The position numbers and the translations under genes are program-made. Below, piece after piece: positions 37,333-49,194 of a DNA stretch of 64,000 nucleotides (the first letter of the stretch is position 1; every line of letters begins with the position of its first letter). The notes under the pieces were generated by a model that searched no databases, had not been told where the DNA came from, and saw nothing but the letters and a program-made list of their open reading frames with translations. The stretch comes from Haemonchus contortus (Eukaryota > Nematoda > Chromadorea > Rhabditida > Trichostrongylidae). The stretch covers positions 4,957,515 to 5,021,514 of the forward strand of contig LS997562.1 of assembly GCA_000469685.2 (NCBI GenBank), written 5' to 3'.

Positions 37333-40300
37333 TTAAGTCACGACAATCTTACGGAATCTATCTCCAACAGACGCCAGATAGCTCGATTGTAGGGCTCTTT
37401 CCAAATCTGCCAACTGCGCCACGGACACAGCCAACTGAGGGGCATGGCCTTCGAACGTCGTCACTAAAACAGATGGGGAATTTTAGTGATTTCATTTGCC
37501 ATAGTATCGCAGTATAAATGCATGTTCCCCACTGAAGGATGTGGGTGATGGGATCGTGGGTATATCCAATACAACCATATTCGTCCACGGAAAAAAATCG
37601 GAAATGAGCCAAAAATCAAATACAGAAGTTCATGCTCTGCGGTTGTCTCAGAGAGGTTCAAGAAAAACGTCAACAACCGAGATTTCATGGGACTTCTTGT
37701 GATCACAAATCACAGACACTCTCAATGATACCAATACTTTTTGCTTTTTCAATACATTTACTGCATCGGCTTTGATCTAAACATATTTCACTGTGTCTGA
37801 TAGCCAGCCTTCACTAACACGTAAACACACCCACTCACATGCTGTCCATGAAAAAACGTTGCTGAGGGGTGTTAAACTTCGATCATTGCGTAGTGCTAAT
37901 GTAACAGAACGAAATCATTTAAATTAGGTTGAACGATGTGATTTATCTTATTCACCCTTCACAGATTTACTGGATGGCACGTAGTCCTCGGATTAACCAC
38001 TTCGAACAACCAGGTAAAGAGCTATTTTTAAAAAAGTTATGCAACGCAGCAGTAACATTACGCTATGTGCTGGAACTGATCTTCAAATGAAGATTCATCA
38101 ACGCGAAAAACCTTATCCTTCCTCAGCATTGGAAAGGAAAAGGTCACGGTAAACAGAAATCAGCTGCCTGTCAATAAATGGCTCGAGTTTTCGGAGAATG
38201 TGAAAATTACGGCGATCGCCTTATTGCAGGAAGAAATAGAAATATTTCATACTTCACCGGTCTCTCCGCTTCACTCTTCATCAAGAAGCTAGGGGCAGTG
38301 GGGTAAAATTCAAAAAAGCAAAATAAATATAGAAACGTGGCACCTCTTGGTAACCTAAAATTACCACTTAGAAAAAAATAATAATAAATGATAAAAATAA
38401 TTGGAAAATAGCCTGCGAAACAAACGCAGCGATAGACCTACCATTAGTTCGCTTGGCACCATAAACGATTTTGCCGTCGAATTCGTCTACCGGGATTTGG
38501 AAAGCGCAATCGACGATGGCTATTGTCTGTCCCAGGTGTTCTTCGATATCAGCAAGCAGCTGAAAATTTGGCTAACTTATCCCCTTGTCTTTGTTTGAAT
38601 TCGATTTCTACGCGCTCAATTCGTGACTACTCAAAGAGAAGACGAATGAAACTCACTTTAGGCTCATTGTACCAAATAGTACATCCACCTTGTGAAAGAT
38701 CGTTCGTATTACGACACTTTGGATTACCGCATTTATGGTACCATACCTTCTCCTCATGCGTCGACACTAACGAAATGGACAAGCCCATTCTAAACAGCAT
38801 ACGGTAATTCTAGAGCTGATATTTACCACGAAATTGCACGAACTCAAAAACAATGAAGGTTGTAAAAAAGCAAATAACCTCTCCGCACGACCAACTCGAC
38901 CAATACGGTGTACATACTGAGCAGCCTCATCAGGCAGTGTAACATTAATCACTGGAAATAGTATAAATAATTATAGGAAATGAGGAAAATTTGAATGAAA
39001 GTGACAACAAATTAGGACAAATCCGAAATTTAAGAAAATTACGTACAAAACGGTACACCACTGATATCGATACCACGAGCAGCGACATCTGTGCATACCA
39101 AAAAGGGCTTCTTCTTAGCCTAAACCATGACCCTTCATAATATTGAGGAAATGAAAAAAGTAGTACTAACAAAAGGAGCAGAACTGCGAAAGCATAGTAC
39201 TAACATACCTTGAAATCCTGAAGATTTTGAGATCGCTCTCTTGGGGAACGGTCACCGTGGAGGCAGACAGCCCCGTATTCTACAAGTGATGAATAATTAA
39301 TAATATCTTAATAACTTATCTGCTATTACCAAGGCTTCACTTCACCGACCGCTCAGTATTCACTATTCGTTCATCCTGAGCGGTCGGTGAAGTGAAGCCT
39401 TGGTAATAGCAGATAAGTTTGAGCGTTTAATTTCACTGTCGAATTGTGGTGTTTTCCTTAGCAATGGCAAAGAATCGAGCACGCGCAGGTCAGAGTGTTG
39501 GCAGCGGTGTCAAAAACACTGTTACCAATAGTTCAGTGGGTATTGGTCCGTCCGATTCTGATATTGCTTGTATGTCCATGAGTCAAATCGTTAGCGCAAT
39601 GATGGAGAGAAACGAAGAGCTTAAAGACCCTGTCATGGGCAAGTATATTAACGCTCTAGTTGCCAAATTGCCGCAAACGATAGCCGATGCTGTAGAGGCG
39701 GACAAACGGGGCCGAAGTTTGGTCATCTCTGGCATCCCAGAGTCCGCACCCGACGTTTCCCCTTCAGGCAGGCAAAAAGAGGTTGAAGATAAGGTATCTG
39801 AAGTACTAGATGTTCTTGGTGTTGAGTGCAGGCCCGTGGAGGTATACCGTATGGGGAGACCTGGTGGTACTCATCCTCGTTTGATAAAGTTGGTATTACC
39901 TTCTAAAAGTCATTGGATCAGTGCACTCTCTAATAGCTATCGCCTCCGCAATTCCGGATTATCTAATGTTTATATACGTAAGAGTTTAACTCCGGAAGAG
40001 CGCGAACATGAGTTCCGACTGCGGCAGGAGTGTAGAGAGAGAAACAAACAGTTGAACAGTAGGGTGTGGGTAGTGTACCGTGGTGAATTAAGACGGGCTG
40101 ACGAACTCCCCAAATCGAGAACGTCGGGAAACGTCTGATTTGGCATGGAACACCTACCGGGATCAAATGTTTTCTTTTTAATCCCAGAAGTTTGTCCAAT
40201 AAACTACACCACCTCCATTTATTCTTAGATATGAACAACCCTGACCTAGTTTTCATTACTGAGACCTGGTTGTCTTCAAAAATATCTGATGCAGAACTTG

Positions 40301-43300
40301 TTTGTAGTCGCCCTTATAACGTTTACCGAGTTGATCGTAGAAGACGTAGAGGTGGTGGAGTATGCTGTCTCGCCAAAGAAAGCATTGGTTTGGCAGTTAT
40401 CTCCACTCCTTGCCTCAAGTCGGAACTTCTTTGCCTAGAGGGATTCGATACAGCATCCACACTAATGTTTAGAATAATTTTATTATATCGCCCGCCCAAC
40501 TGCAGTCCGCAAGAAGATGACGAACTGATTGACTCTTTGTTTGAGCTTTTTCTCTTGGATAAGCGTCTGATTGTACTTGGTGATTTGAATCTTGATATAG
40601 ACTGGCTATCCGAAAAAGCTAAGAATCCTAGATCCTTGAAATTTCTTGAACTGTTTAAATCTAGTGAGTTGGTGCAATACGTCAGCTTTCCTACACGGGG
40701 CTACTCGATTCTTGACCTGGTATTGGCGAACGCTCCAATTATTGAAAATCTGTATGTGCTGCCACCAGTTGCCGCTTCTGACCACTCCGTTGTTGCTTTC
40801 AGTATTCACTTTTCGGTACAGACGTTTGAACAGCTCCCTTTGCCAAACTTCGCAAAAGCTGATTTTGAATCCCTTTCGCAATATTTCTTTTCAATTGATT
40901 GGTGGGAAGCTTTTGAAGGATATGCTTCTGTGGATGATCTTTACAAACGTTTCTGTCGTATTTTATATGCAGGATTTGTTTCATATGTGCCTTTCTCAAC
41001 TGTGGGTATACCAAGAATACGTTATCCTAGGCATATAAGCAACTTGATGGCTCAGAAGGCGCGTCTCTTCAGTGCTATGCAGGCTTCTCCTTTAACGTGC
41101 TTTCGTTACAGGAGGATCTGTATTGAACTAGACCGCCATCTAAAGAGATTTCTAGCTACTAGGGAAAGGCGAAACTTAACTAACAAACACAAGGGAGCTT
41201 TCTTTTCCATTTTCAAGTACAGAATGAGACCGAAAGCAAATGTTCCAATACTCCGTGATGATACTGGTGGGCATTTTGTAACCGACATTCAAAAAGCCGA
41301 GGCACTTGCTACATTTTTCAAATCGGTTTATAATACTCAGACGGTAAATGATTGTGAAGATAACTTTGAGCATGCTCTTGTTAACTGTTTCCCTTTTTCA
41401 CAGGTCACTATAACTACCCAGGAAGTTTATAGAGCTTTGAAGTCTCTCAAAACTTCAACGTCACTGCCGTTTGATGGCATTCCACAGATTGTTTATCGCA
41501 AATGCGCGTCTTCTTTGTGCAAACCACTATGCATGGTCCTGAACGCATCACTAATGTTTAGCGAAGTTCCTTCTGCTTGGAAGGAGTCCATCATAACGGC
41601 CATTCCTAAGGTTCCCGATCCAGTCTCCATCTCTTCTTTCCGACCTATAAGTATAACTTCTTCTGCAGCTAAGTGTTTGGAAAAGCTTATACGTGACAAG
41701 CTTTCTCAGTACTTCGAAAGAAACAAGTTGATCCCAATCGAACAACATGGTTTTGTCTTGGGAGCGTCCACTTGTACCCAGATGGCAGCCTGTGTTTTCG
41801 ATTGGAGTGTGGCCATAAACAAAGGTAACGGTGTAGACATAATTTACTTTGATTTATCGAAAGCTTTTGATAAAGTGAATCACGTAAAGCTTCTTTCAAA
41901 ACTACGCTACCTTGGTGTCTGCGGGCCCGTCCTTAACTGGATCAGTTGTTACCTTAGCGAAAGGCATATGTGCGTAAGGGTCGGTAATTCATTTTCGAAG
42001 CGTTACAAATGCACGAGTGGCGTTCCACAGGGAGGAGTTCTGTCTCCCTTATTATTTTTGGTCTATACTCATGACTTACCGACTCGTCTTGCAGTACATC
42101 CCGCTGTAAAAGTTTACATGTACGCTGACGACATAAAGGTATATGGAGTCTACTCAGATGAAACTCAAGAAAACGTGCATCGAGCTCTAACTCATTCCAT
42201 TGACAAGATGATGGAGTGGGCTGCAGCTTGGGACATACCTCTTAATCTCGATAAGACATCGGTGCTTCATATTGGAAAGGCCGTGAGAGTTCCCTATGTC
42301 TATCGGGACTTTACTTTGAGAACGTTAGATGAAGTGAGTGATCTTGGATTCTGTGTGAATACAAAACTGGATTTTGAATGTCACATAAACACCATGGTTC
42401 GGAAAGCTTTCCGCGCTCTTTTTGCAATCTTTAGAAATATGAGGTCCAATGAACCAAAAATATTTGTGAGACTTTATAAAGCATATGTCATTCCTATACT
42501 GGAGTATGGGTCGCCGATTTGGAGTCCGCATACAAGGAAACTTCAAGCGAAAATTGAAAAAGTTCAGCAGACTTTCACGAGAGTGGTGCTGTCTAGATGT
42601 GATCGGAGCCCAACATATTCTAGGAATGTGCCAGACTACAAGGAGCGCTTACGTTTCTTAAATCTCAAGACACTTCTTTATCGGCGTGTTTTTTGTGACC
42701 TTGTGTTTTGTTTTAAGATGCTCCGTGGAGAAATGAAGCTTAAACCAAGTCACTACTGGGTATTTCGACCTTGTAGAGGGCGCACTCTCTCGCTCTCTCT
42801 ACAATGTCCCACAATCGCAAAACTGAATCGAGAAAAAATTCAAAATTCTCTTTTCTTTCGCGGGGCAAGATGGATTCAAGCGTTGCCGCGTGAAATACAA
42901 ATGGCTCCAAGTGCTAGCATCTTCAAAAGTAGACTCAGGAAAGTTGACCTGCTAGGGCTTCTTGGGATTCGTGATTTCGAGTAATCAAGTTCTTTTTCCA
43001 GTGCATTTCGTCAATGTTTGGGATTGGGCGCTGTGGACTAAACAGATGTGGCCGCTGACTCTAACTCCTAGTGCTTCTTTTTTTGTTTCGACTTTGTTTG
43101 GTTTCTTTATGTTCTTTTCAAGGCGAATAGTTCCTTTAAGCAGAGAGATGCTGATGAAGTACTCATACCGGACTGCATAGCTGTTGGAAGCTGCTCATGT
43201 TTTGAATACACCTATGTGGCGGGTCCTGATTCCCACTTAACGTTTATTCGGGTAAAGTACTATGCATTGCCTGGTCTGTTCTCGTAGTGCTTACCTAGCT

Positions 43301-46300
43301 TGGCATTCCCTGGTGGGTGGTCGGTATACCCGTTTCGTTTCGCTGGTGTTCCGAAGTTTCGTCAAGCTCCTATGACCCCATACGTAATGCTCGTAATGCT
43401 GTTACACACGCTTGATGTCAAAACGCACTTCATAATCTCATATACTTCTAATTTTTACTTGATGTTCATGGTGGTGGCGAGGAAACTTCTATTTGGGCAG
43501 CCAGCTCTCCAAACACCGCCTCGCCACTCTCGATCGCCTTGGCGATTGCCGTCTCTTTAACAACTAACAACAGTGGTGAGGTGCGAGTGTTATGCCCACT
43601 ATTGATGTTGGAGCCATCTCCACCAATGGCATCAATGAAAGCATCTCTTATTTCCTTTCACTTCAATTTTTTTTTCTGTGCAAATATGACGTCCAGTGTG
43701 TGTAAGGGCGATGATGTAATTTCTGGATTGTCTGTTTTGTGTATTTCTGTATAGTTTCCCTACCAAGACGATATTCAACTCCCGCCTTTTCACTACAGTT
43801 CGAGATCATTGCTTGAGAGCAAAGCAAATAAATATGTGATCAAATAATTCTAAAGAGTGCTTCCAGCTAGGTAGTCTAATTGTCAATTGTTGTTGCTTTA
43901 TTCTAAGAATACTACCATGCATTCCATTATGCTACGTTGTTCTATCTTCATCTGTGTTTGCTTCTGCAATTAGTATGTTTGTGTTATCTAACTGGTGAAG
44001 TTTCTGTTACAAGCGCACTTCCGAGTGCATAAATAAATAAATAAATAAATAAATAAATATGAAGCAGTATGAGGAAAAATAACGTAAGCTAGCTGTAAAA
44101 AGCTGAACATACTATTCCTGATTAGGTAGGCCTCCATATCGTCACATTGCTGTTTCGTTCGACAAAATATGATACAGTGTTCCATTTTCAGCGCTTCGAT
44201 CGCCTAAACTTTCGAGTACTATCGTGCTGAATGGCTACTGATCGTGCAAATATTCTGATAGCTACGGATATTGATGACAGAGAAAGTTCTTTAAAAAAAG
44301 ACAAATAGACATTCAGAAGGATCTAGAGGATTCCCCAAGTAACGAGTACTGGTAGAACCTATGATAAGTAAAGTAAGTGAAGGAAAAAAACAGAAAAGAA
44401 CCGTAGAAACAAGTATTTCAGGATCGCGAATAAAAATTATGATTTTATTGGAGGAAAGGATCAAGTATAAAACACAATGCTATAACAACTATCGAGAAGA
44501 AATGTCTCATTCCGAAGAGTGACTAGCCAGAAAATGAAAGAGACTAGTTAGCATTGATGAGTTCATGAACTTATAAGTTTTTAAACAACCCGATTACTCC
44601 ATCTAATAAGAGTAGAGTGGCTGAAAAAAGTCAACGTAACTAACCTTTAGCACATAAGTCCCTTTGAGAATCTTCGTTCCTAATGAAATCGTATTCTTAT
44701 CTTTTGTATTCAACCTAATCTGATCGCGTTCATGCACCAAGTCATCCTGAAATTACAAAGTTCACCCCCACATTGAGACATCAAGATAGCTAGCTCATAA
44801 TACTATGATTTGATTGAGTTCACCAAGTATAGGACTGAGTGATTTTTAGCAACCAGACCTATGAGAATACAAGAAATTGCCCTACATCGAGCTGGACTGA
44901 CCAAAGAAAGTGTTATATCACATAAAATGAATAAAAGGTAGTAGATTTAAATCTGTGTGGCAGCCAAAACTCATGGAGAGGTCCAGTTACTGCAAAGTCA
45001 TTTGATCCCGGTTCCCCAAAACGAGAAGTTATAAGGTGGGATGTTTAAAATGAGAAGATGTTGAACTGTAGCACAAAAAAAAATTCATCCGAGCAGCCTG
45101 AATTTACAAAGCCATATTCCTTTTTACTGACGATAACACTCGGAATTACTGTAATTTTTACCTTAAGGTGATTTGGACTATGCATATGTCGAATCCACTG
45201 CTTATCTCCATCTGCGTCAACCATACACACCACATGATGTACCGTCTCCGCTACACTGTCCATACCTTTCAAATCAATCCATTGTGGGAAATTCATATAC
45301 CTATCCTGGAAGAGGATAGCGCTCATTAGATGGATGAAAGGTCATAGAGAGCTCAAACGCACCGCAAACTGAGTGATCTGTTGATTATGAAGAGTTGCCG
45401 AGCAGGCTATCACTTGTAAACGCATTCCATTCGAAGCCACAGTCGGGACACGGGACAGCAGTCGTTCCAATTGCGGCTTGAAGGAGGACAGGATTTGATC
45501 CTGAAGCGATAAGGCAGGCCAATTATGATAACTGGAGCTCTCAAAAGATTATCGTAGTTTCGGACTTACTGCTTCATCAATTACAATGAAATTCAATCCA
45601 CTCGTAGATAACTTCTGGGTTTCAATCATGTCCAACACACGTCCTACACCTCCTGTCACAATATCAACACCTCGGTCGAGCTCGCTGAGCAACTGCCCCA
45701 TGCTGGCACCAGCGGCTAATGAGGTACATCTAAAAAAAGGAGTAAGTATCTAAAACGGGCAAGGGTACTGACGAATTGCTTACCGTATCTTCGGGTCGCT
45801 GACATTCTTTGAGAACTTTATCAGATTTTCGTGAGTTTGCTCTATCAATTCCTTGGTTGGCTCGAGCACAATGCAGACTGGAGCCGCCGACCTGCTACTT
45901 TTCTCGCTTTCAGTTTCTAGGCCCCGCCATTCTGTAAGGGATGATGGGGCTTCGCAAAGGGCAATAACACCCTGGAATAAATTATACTTCCGAAATTATA
46001 AGAAGATGTAATGCAGAAAGTCATTGAACCAAGAAAAATACCTCTTTCGGAGGGAAAGCGAACGGAGTTGCGCCAAAATTCAGTTCCAGCGAAGAGTTCT
46101 GCACCAGCACAGCTGGGTGCAGTGCACATTGTGGACTGGAGAATTTCGCATCCAATCGGAAGGCCACGCCAAATTCTTTGCCATTCTTTGACCACCTGTA
46201 GCATTGCTTTGTGTAGAAAATATGAGTTTTCGTTCTCTGAATTACATTTTGAAGCAGTTTAGAACTGACCATATCCTTCCATTGTCAAGATCCAAATAGC

Positions 46301-47349
46301 ACCCCATCACATCGCCAGTTGTGAATGACTCGCCATAATCCTCAAATTTTCGCTGGGTGCTCTTTTTGCCAGTACCACCAAAACCAAAACTCTCGTCATC
46401 AGTTCCTGGAGAGCGCATAGTGAATCATCACAACAGTCACATCTCAATGAGAACGCTTTACCTAGGTCCAATGATGCCTTCAAGGTCGACCAACCGATAC
46501 GGCACAAACCATCACGTGTAATCTTCACCTCATAATAATACTTGCCTGTAATGGAATTAGGCATAGAAGTAAATAAACGATCCGTGAAAAGAAAGATTAC
46601 CTTTGGTATGAACGCCTCCCATGCATCTTGAGCCATACCAAGCTTTTGGAACACGACTTTCACAAGATAAACCGTCTTGAGATAACGATAAACCCATCGC
46701 ACGATCCGCCAAGTTCAGTCGCCAACTAACGGCTATAAATGAACATTATAGAAGGAGCAATAACAGTTCTTCCATCGGAAATAAGTACAGACATCTCTAT
46801 TTACTTCGACAGAAGCAGATGAAAACGATAAGTAACCCACAAAAATGTTCGCATGCATAATAAAAATTGTGAAGAATAATATTATAGAAATGCTGGAAGG
46901 CTCAAAACAAAATCAATGGAAGACAACTTACATGATTTTCCCCCGGAATTCGTTCCCTCTTTACGTCTTTCCCATACTATTTGAACTACGGGCAGTGAGA
47001 AGGCTCCAGTTTTACCACTACCAGTTTCTGCAGCCTAAAACGAAATGTTACCCTCGAATCGAACACTGTAACGAACGACTGCTGGTAATAAAATAAAATA
47101 ATCACAAGAAAAATAGTTAAACTCACTATGAGCACATCACCTCCACCAAGAATAGCTGGGATCGCATCGCATTGAATTGGTGTTGGCAACCTGAATTGAA
47201 GAAGCTTTGCCGAGAAATTTCACCAATACATCAATTAGCAAGCGAAGCAAACAATTTTAAATAATCGTCTGAAAGACTCACTCCCATCCAAGTTCAGAAA
47301 CTGCGTCACCCAACTCAGGAATTACTCCCAACTCCTCAAATGCCGTCAT
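37333..47349 (-). CDS. ddx1: ATP-dependent RNA helicase DDX1 (DEAD box with SPRY insert), complete
   Basis: Nineteen exons join in frame to 720 aa. Exons, in order: 47282-47349, 47127-47190, 46932-47034, 46601-46732, 46462-46545, 46270-46405, 46042-46195, 45784-45971, 45570-45729, 45363-45500, 45162-45305, 44645-44746, 44113-44203, 39209-39279, 39047-39119, 38879-38951, 38657-38789, 38442-38559, 37333-37463. Motif [10 protein letters not shown] is at about 45-53. The SPRY domain between motifs I and Ia (about 79-247, with [19 protein letters not shown]) is the DDX1 hallmark. PTKEL is at 285, DEAD at 361-364, SAT at 397-399, TDVAARG at 555-561 and HRIGRVGR at 584-591. The vertebrate protein is 740 aa. 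DDX1 binds RNA and, in animals, belongs to the tRNA-ligase (RtcB) complex. Motif Ib reads GVGR instead of TPGR. Most introns are 54-100 bp; intron 13 is 4,833 bp because of an antisense LINE. Confidence 0.95.
39313..39419. repeat. Perfect 44-bp inverted repeat at the LINE 5' end
   Basis: 39313-39356 is the exact reverse complement of 39376-39419, around a 19-base spacer (39357-39375). The right arm runs on into the ORF1 leader, so it is probably the true element start and the left arm a flipped copy of it. Confidence 0.95.
39446..40138 (+). CDS. LINE ORF1 protein (RNA-binding, RRM-like)
   Basis: 230 codons from ATG at 39446; a second in-frame ATG lies six codons on ([10 protein letters not shown]). 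The N-terminal third is serine- and charge-rich. The middle has the strand-helix pattern of LINE ORF1 RRM-like domains: [11 protein letters not shown] (about residues 90-100), an acidic helix, then [11 protein letters not shown] and [10 protein letters not shown] basic C-terminal part follows ([19 protein letters not shown]), as in other LINE ORF1 proteins where it contacts RNA. The product is expected to coat the element RNA. It ends at TGA 40136-40138; the ORF2 frame is already open there in another phase. Confidence 0.8.
   Translation: MVFSLAMAKNRARAGQSVGSGVKNTVTNSSVGIGPSDSDIACMSMSQIVSAMMERNEELKDPVMGKYINALVAKLPQTIADAVEADKRGRSLVISGIPESAPDVSPSGRQKEVEDKVSEVLDVLGVECRPVEVYRMGRPGGTHPRLIKLVLPSKSHWISALSNSYRLRNSGLSNVYIRKSLTPEEREHEFRLRQECRERNKQLNSRVWVVYRGELRRADELPKSRTSGNV
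40102..42984 (+). CDS. LINE ORF2: AP endonuclease and reverse transcriptase
   Basis: The frame is open from 40102 (a TGA lies just before) to TAA/TAG-type stop at 42984. Endonuclease motifs are FNPRSLSNK near the start, ITETWL, LLYRPPN, GDLNLDI and SDHSVV. Reverse-transcriptase motifs are ITAIPK and [21 protein letters not shown] (catalytic Asp), [14 protein letters not shown] and YADD (about 42121-42132). The C-terminal part has [16 protein letters not shown], usual for CR1/L2/jockey-group proteins. The first in-frame ATG (about 40231) comes after the start of the endonuclease domain. Translation must therefore start at a non-AUG codon (TTG at 40192 is one option), or by frameshift or re-initiation after ORF1. 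No internal stop is present, and both enzyme domains keep their key residues. Confidence 0.92.
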   Translation, partial: RTPQIENVGKRLIWHGTPTGIKCFLFNPRSLSNKLHHLHLFLDMNNPDLVFITETWLSSKISDAELVCSRPYNVYRVDRRRRRGGGVCCLAKESIGLAVISTPCLKSELLCLEGFDTASTLMFRIILLYRPPNCSPQEDDELIDSLFELFLLDKRLIVLGDLNLDIDWLSEKAKNPRSLKFLELFKSSELVQYVSFPTRGYSILDLVLANAPIIENLYVLPPVAASDHSVVAFSIHFSVQTFEQLPLPNFAKADFESLSQYFFSIDWWEAFEGYASVDDLYKRFCRILYAGFVSYVPFSTVGIPRIRYPRHISNLMAQKARLFSAMQASPLTCFRYRRICIELDRHLKRFLATRERRNLTNKHKGAFFSIFKYRMRPKANVPILRDDTGGHFVTDIQKAEALATFFKSVYNTQTVNDCEDNFEHALVNCFPFSQVTITTQEVYRALKSLKTSTSLPFDGIPQIVYRKCASSLCKPLCMVLNASLMFSEVPSAWKESIITAIPKVPDPVSISSFRPISITSSAAKCLEKLIRDKLSQYFERNKLIPIEQHGFVLGASTCTQMAACVFDWSVAINKGNGVDIIYFDLSKAFDKVNHVKLLSKLRYLGVCGPVLNWISCYLSERHMCVRVGNSFSKRYKCTSGVPQGGVLSPLLFLVYTHDLPTRLAVHPAVKVYMYADDIKVYGVYSDETQENVHRALTHSIDKMMEWAAAWDIPLNLDKTSVLHIGKAVRVPYVYRDFTLRTLDEVSDLGFCVNTKLDFECHINTMVRKAFRALFAIFRNMRSNEPKIFVRLYKAYVIPILEYGSPIWSPHTRKLQAKIEKVQQTFTRVVLSRCDRSPTYSRNVPDYKERLRFLNLKTLLYRRVFCDLVFCFKMLRGEMKLKPSHYWVFRPCRGRTLSLSLQCPTIAKLNREKIQNSLFFRGARWIQALPREIQMAPSASIFKSRLRKVDLLGLLGIRDFE
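42985..44028 (+). other. LINE 3' untranslated region
   Basis: About 1 kb between the ORF2 stop and the AAAT tail. Open frames at 43300-43754 have no domain and are taken as chance. The last bases before the tail ('gcgcacttccgagtgcat') form a short hairpin-like GCACTTCCGAGTGC, a usual feature near 3' ends recognised by CR1/L2-type reverse transcriptases. Confidence 0.65.
44029..44059 (+). repeat. (AAAT)n tail of the LINE
   Basis: Seven to eight tandem AAAT units directly after the LINE 3' UTR, 53 bp from ddx1 exon 13. Confidence 0.9.
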
Positions 47350-47902
47350 GACGAGCTAAAAGGTCAAATGCAAAGCGATATTTGGTGGAAAGAAAAGTGT
47401 AAGCGGCAACTGAATGCATAATAAAAAGTTGCAATATTACATCGCTAGCAATCGAAAACATGAGTAAACAAACAAATATGAGAGCAAAATTTATTGAAAA
47501 ATCAAGTCAAAACGTAGAAATCTTAGAGCGCTCAATGAAGCACATGAAATATTGGGCTTAACAAAATGTCATCGTGGATTGTTATTCTGAATATTACACG
47601 TCTATGCGACACGAAAAATGAGGAGAGAATTGATGAATGATGAAGAAAACCGAGGCAGGCTTAACATGGTAACCATGAAATAATTGATTTGCCAATTTTT
47701 ACATTTTCTATTAGTTTGAGCTTTCATTACAATACTCCTCAAATCTGATGATGATCAGGAATGTACCCAAAAGCCAACATTATTTACATTATGCTACAAT
47801 TCGAGAAACAGCATACAAGTATCTAAGCAAGGGAAAACAGCAAGTAACAAAAAGGAAGTAGGGAAATAAGCGCACGCGCCGCGGCTTCAAGCTACTATAC
47901 CT
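47350..47902. other. Gap between the small gene and ddx1
   Basis: 553 bp without coding content. A minus-strand AATAAA (47490-47495) lies about 410 bp past the upstream gene's stop. No spliced-leader acceptor can be assigned with certainty. Confidence 0.5.
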
Positions 47903-49126
47903 CTACACTCCACTCGCTTCTGCCCGCTCTTTTTCACATAACAAATTGGCAATATGTTCCCGTTTGAAGGTGAGACGTCGTTTTTCGGCCATAATTTCAT
48001 CAGCCATCTTTTTGAGATGTTCGTCTTCAATCTGGAAATAAATAGGTCAGATATGGTGGAAAAATTGTGAGACATGCCACAACTTGTGCTACTCTGCTAG
48101 ATGTCTAGAATCGCTGAAGAAATGTAGCTCGAGTTACCAAATCTTCAACAGTATTGGCAATTTCTGGGGAATGACGAACTCTTGCATCGATTACCAATAG
48201 AAAACCAAAGCAAATTTATGCTTATAAAAAGTAACCAGTCGGGCCGCCCGGCTAAAGCCGGGCTTCCCTCCTTCTTATGGTGTCGCCGGCTTCGCCGGGC
48301 GGTCCTCCTCCCTCTAAGAAATTTGCTATACGTAAATAACTCCTCGGATTCTCATTTTTCCTTGAAAGCTCTATACCCTCAGCATTAGCTCCGAATTGGA
48401 AGCGATTTTTTCTGTAAGCCATCTTCGCTGTGCCCGGTAAGAACATCGTATAATACCACAGAAGCGATTATTCAATCGGGGTATAATGCAACAGAGGAGA
48501 AAAAAAGGGGACAGCTCGGCTAAGGAAGCGAACCTCCGTAAATGTTCGCGTAATTGGAATACTTTGAGCACCCTATGGACAAATTGTCAATTTTCGCACA
48601 AACCGCGACCCTGTGGGCGGGGTCCTTTCCTGCCACCTATACTAAGTGTTCCCATCCTGTCGTCTGTATTCCTACCAAGTTTGAACGCTCTAGGGCCAAA
48701 TTAACAACTTTCGCTCAATCCCCGCTCTTATGGGCGGGGTGTGGCCGTGCTACCTACAGTGAGTGTTCACATCCTGTTCCCATAACTCCTACCAAATTTG
48801 AACGCTCTAGATCCACGGGGATAAAAGTTATGAATTTTTACTCAAACTCCGCCATTGTGGGCGGAGTCTGGTCCTGCCATTAACCATTAGTGTTCCTATC
48901 CTGCCGCCCGTACTCCTACCGAGTTTGAGTGTTCTAGGATCACGAGGACATGAGTTCTGAATTTTCGCTCGAACATTTATTTTTCACAAAGCCCGCCCCC
49001 TTTGGGCGGAGTCCAGTCCTGCCACCCTCTAAAAGTGTTCCCATCCTGCCGACTGTACTCCTGCCAAATTTGAACGCCTTTGGTCCACGAGGACAGGAGT
49101 TATGAATTTCCGGTCACACACACACA

Positions 49127-49194
<68 letters not shown>

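Larger units (their letters stand above)
39313..44060 (+). mobile_element. Non-LTR retrotransposon (LINE, CR1/L2-like) in ddx1 intron 13
   Basis: Bounded on the left by a perfect 44-bp inverted repeat (39313-39419) and on the right by an (AAAT)n tail (about 44029-44059). ORF1 (39446-40138) and ORF2 (endonuclease plus reverse transcriptase) are both intact, with a 3' UTR of about 1 kb. It is antisense to ddx1. Only 33 bp of intron remain on one side and 52 bp on the other, so the target was an ordinary intron of about 85 bp. No clear target-site duplication was found. Two long uninterrupted ORFs suggest a young, possibly still active copy. Confidence 0.9.

Noticed and set aside
39313..39419. 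Terminal inverted repeat of a DNA transposon
   Set aside because: No partner repeat lies at the other end of the inserted DNA, which ends in an AAAT tail; the contents are LINE ORFs.
40606..42546. Minus-strand ORFs across the LINE
   Set aside because: They mirror the 930-codon ORF2 on the plus strand, which carries all catalytic motifs.
37333..44203. DDX1 being a pseudogene because of the LINE
   Set aside because: All 19 exons join in frame with intact motifs; the LINE is wholly intronic.
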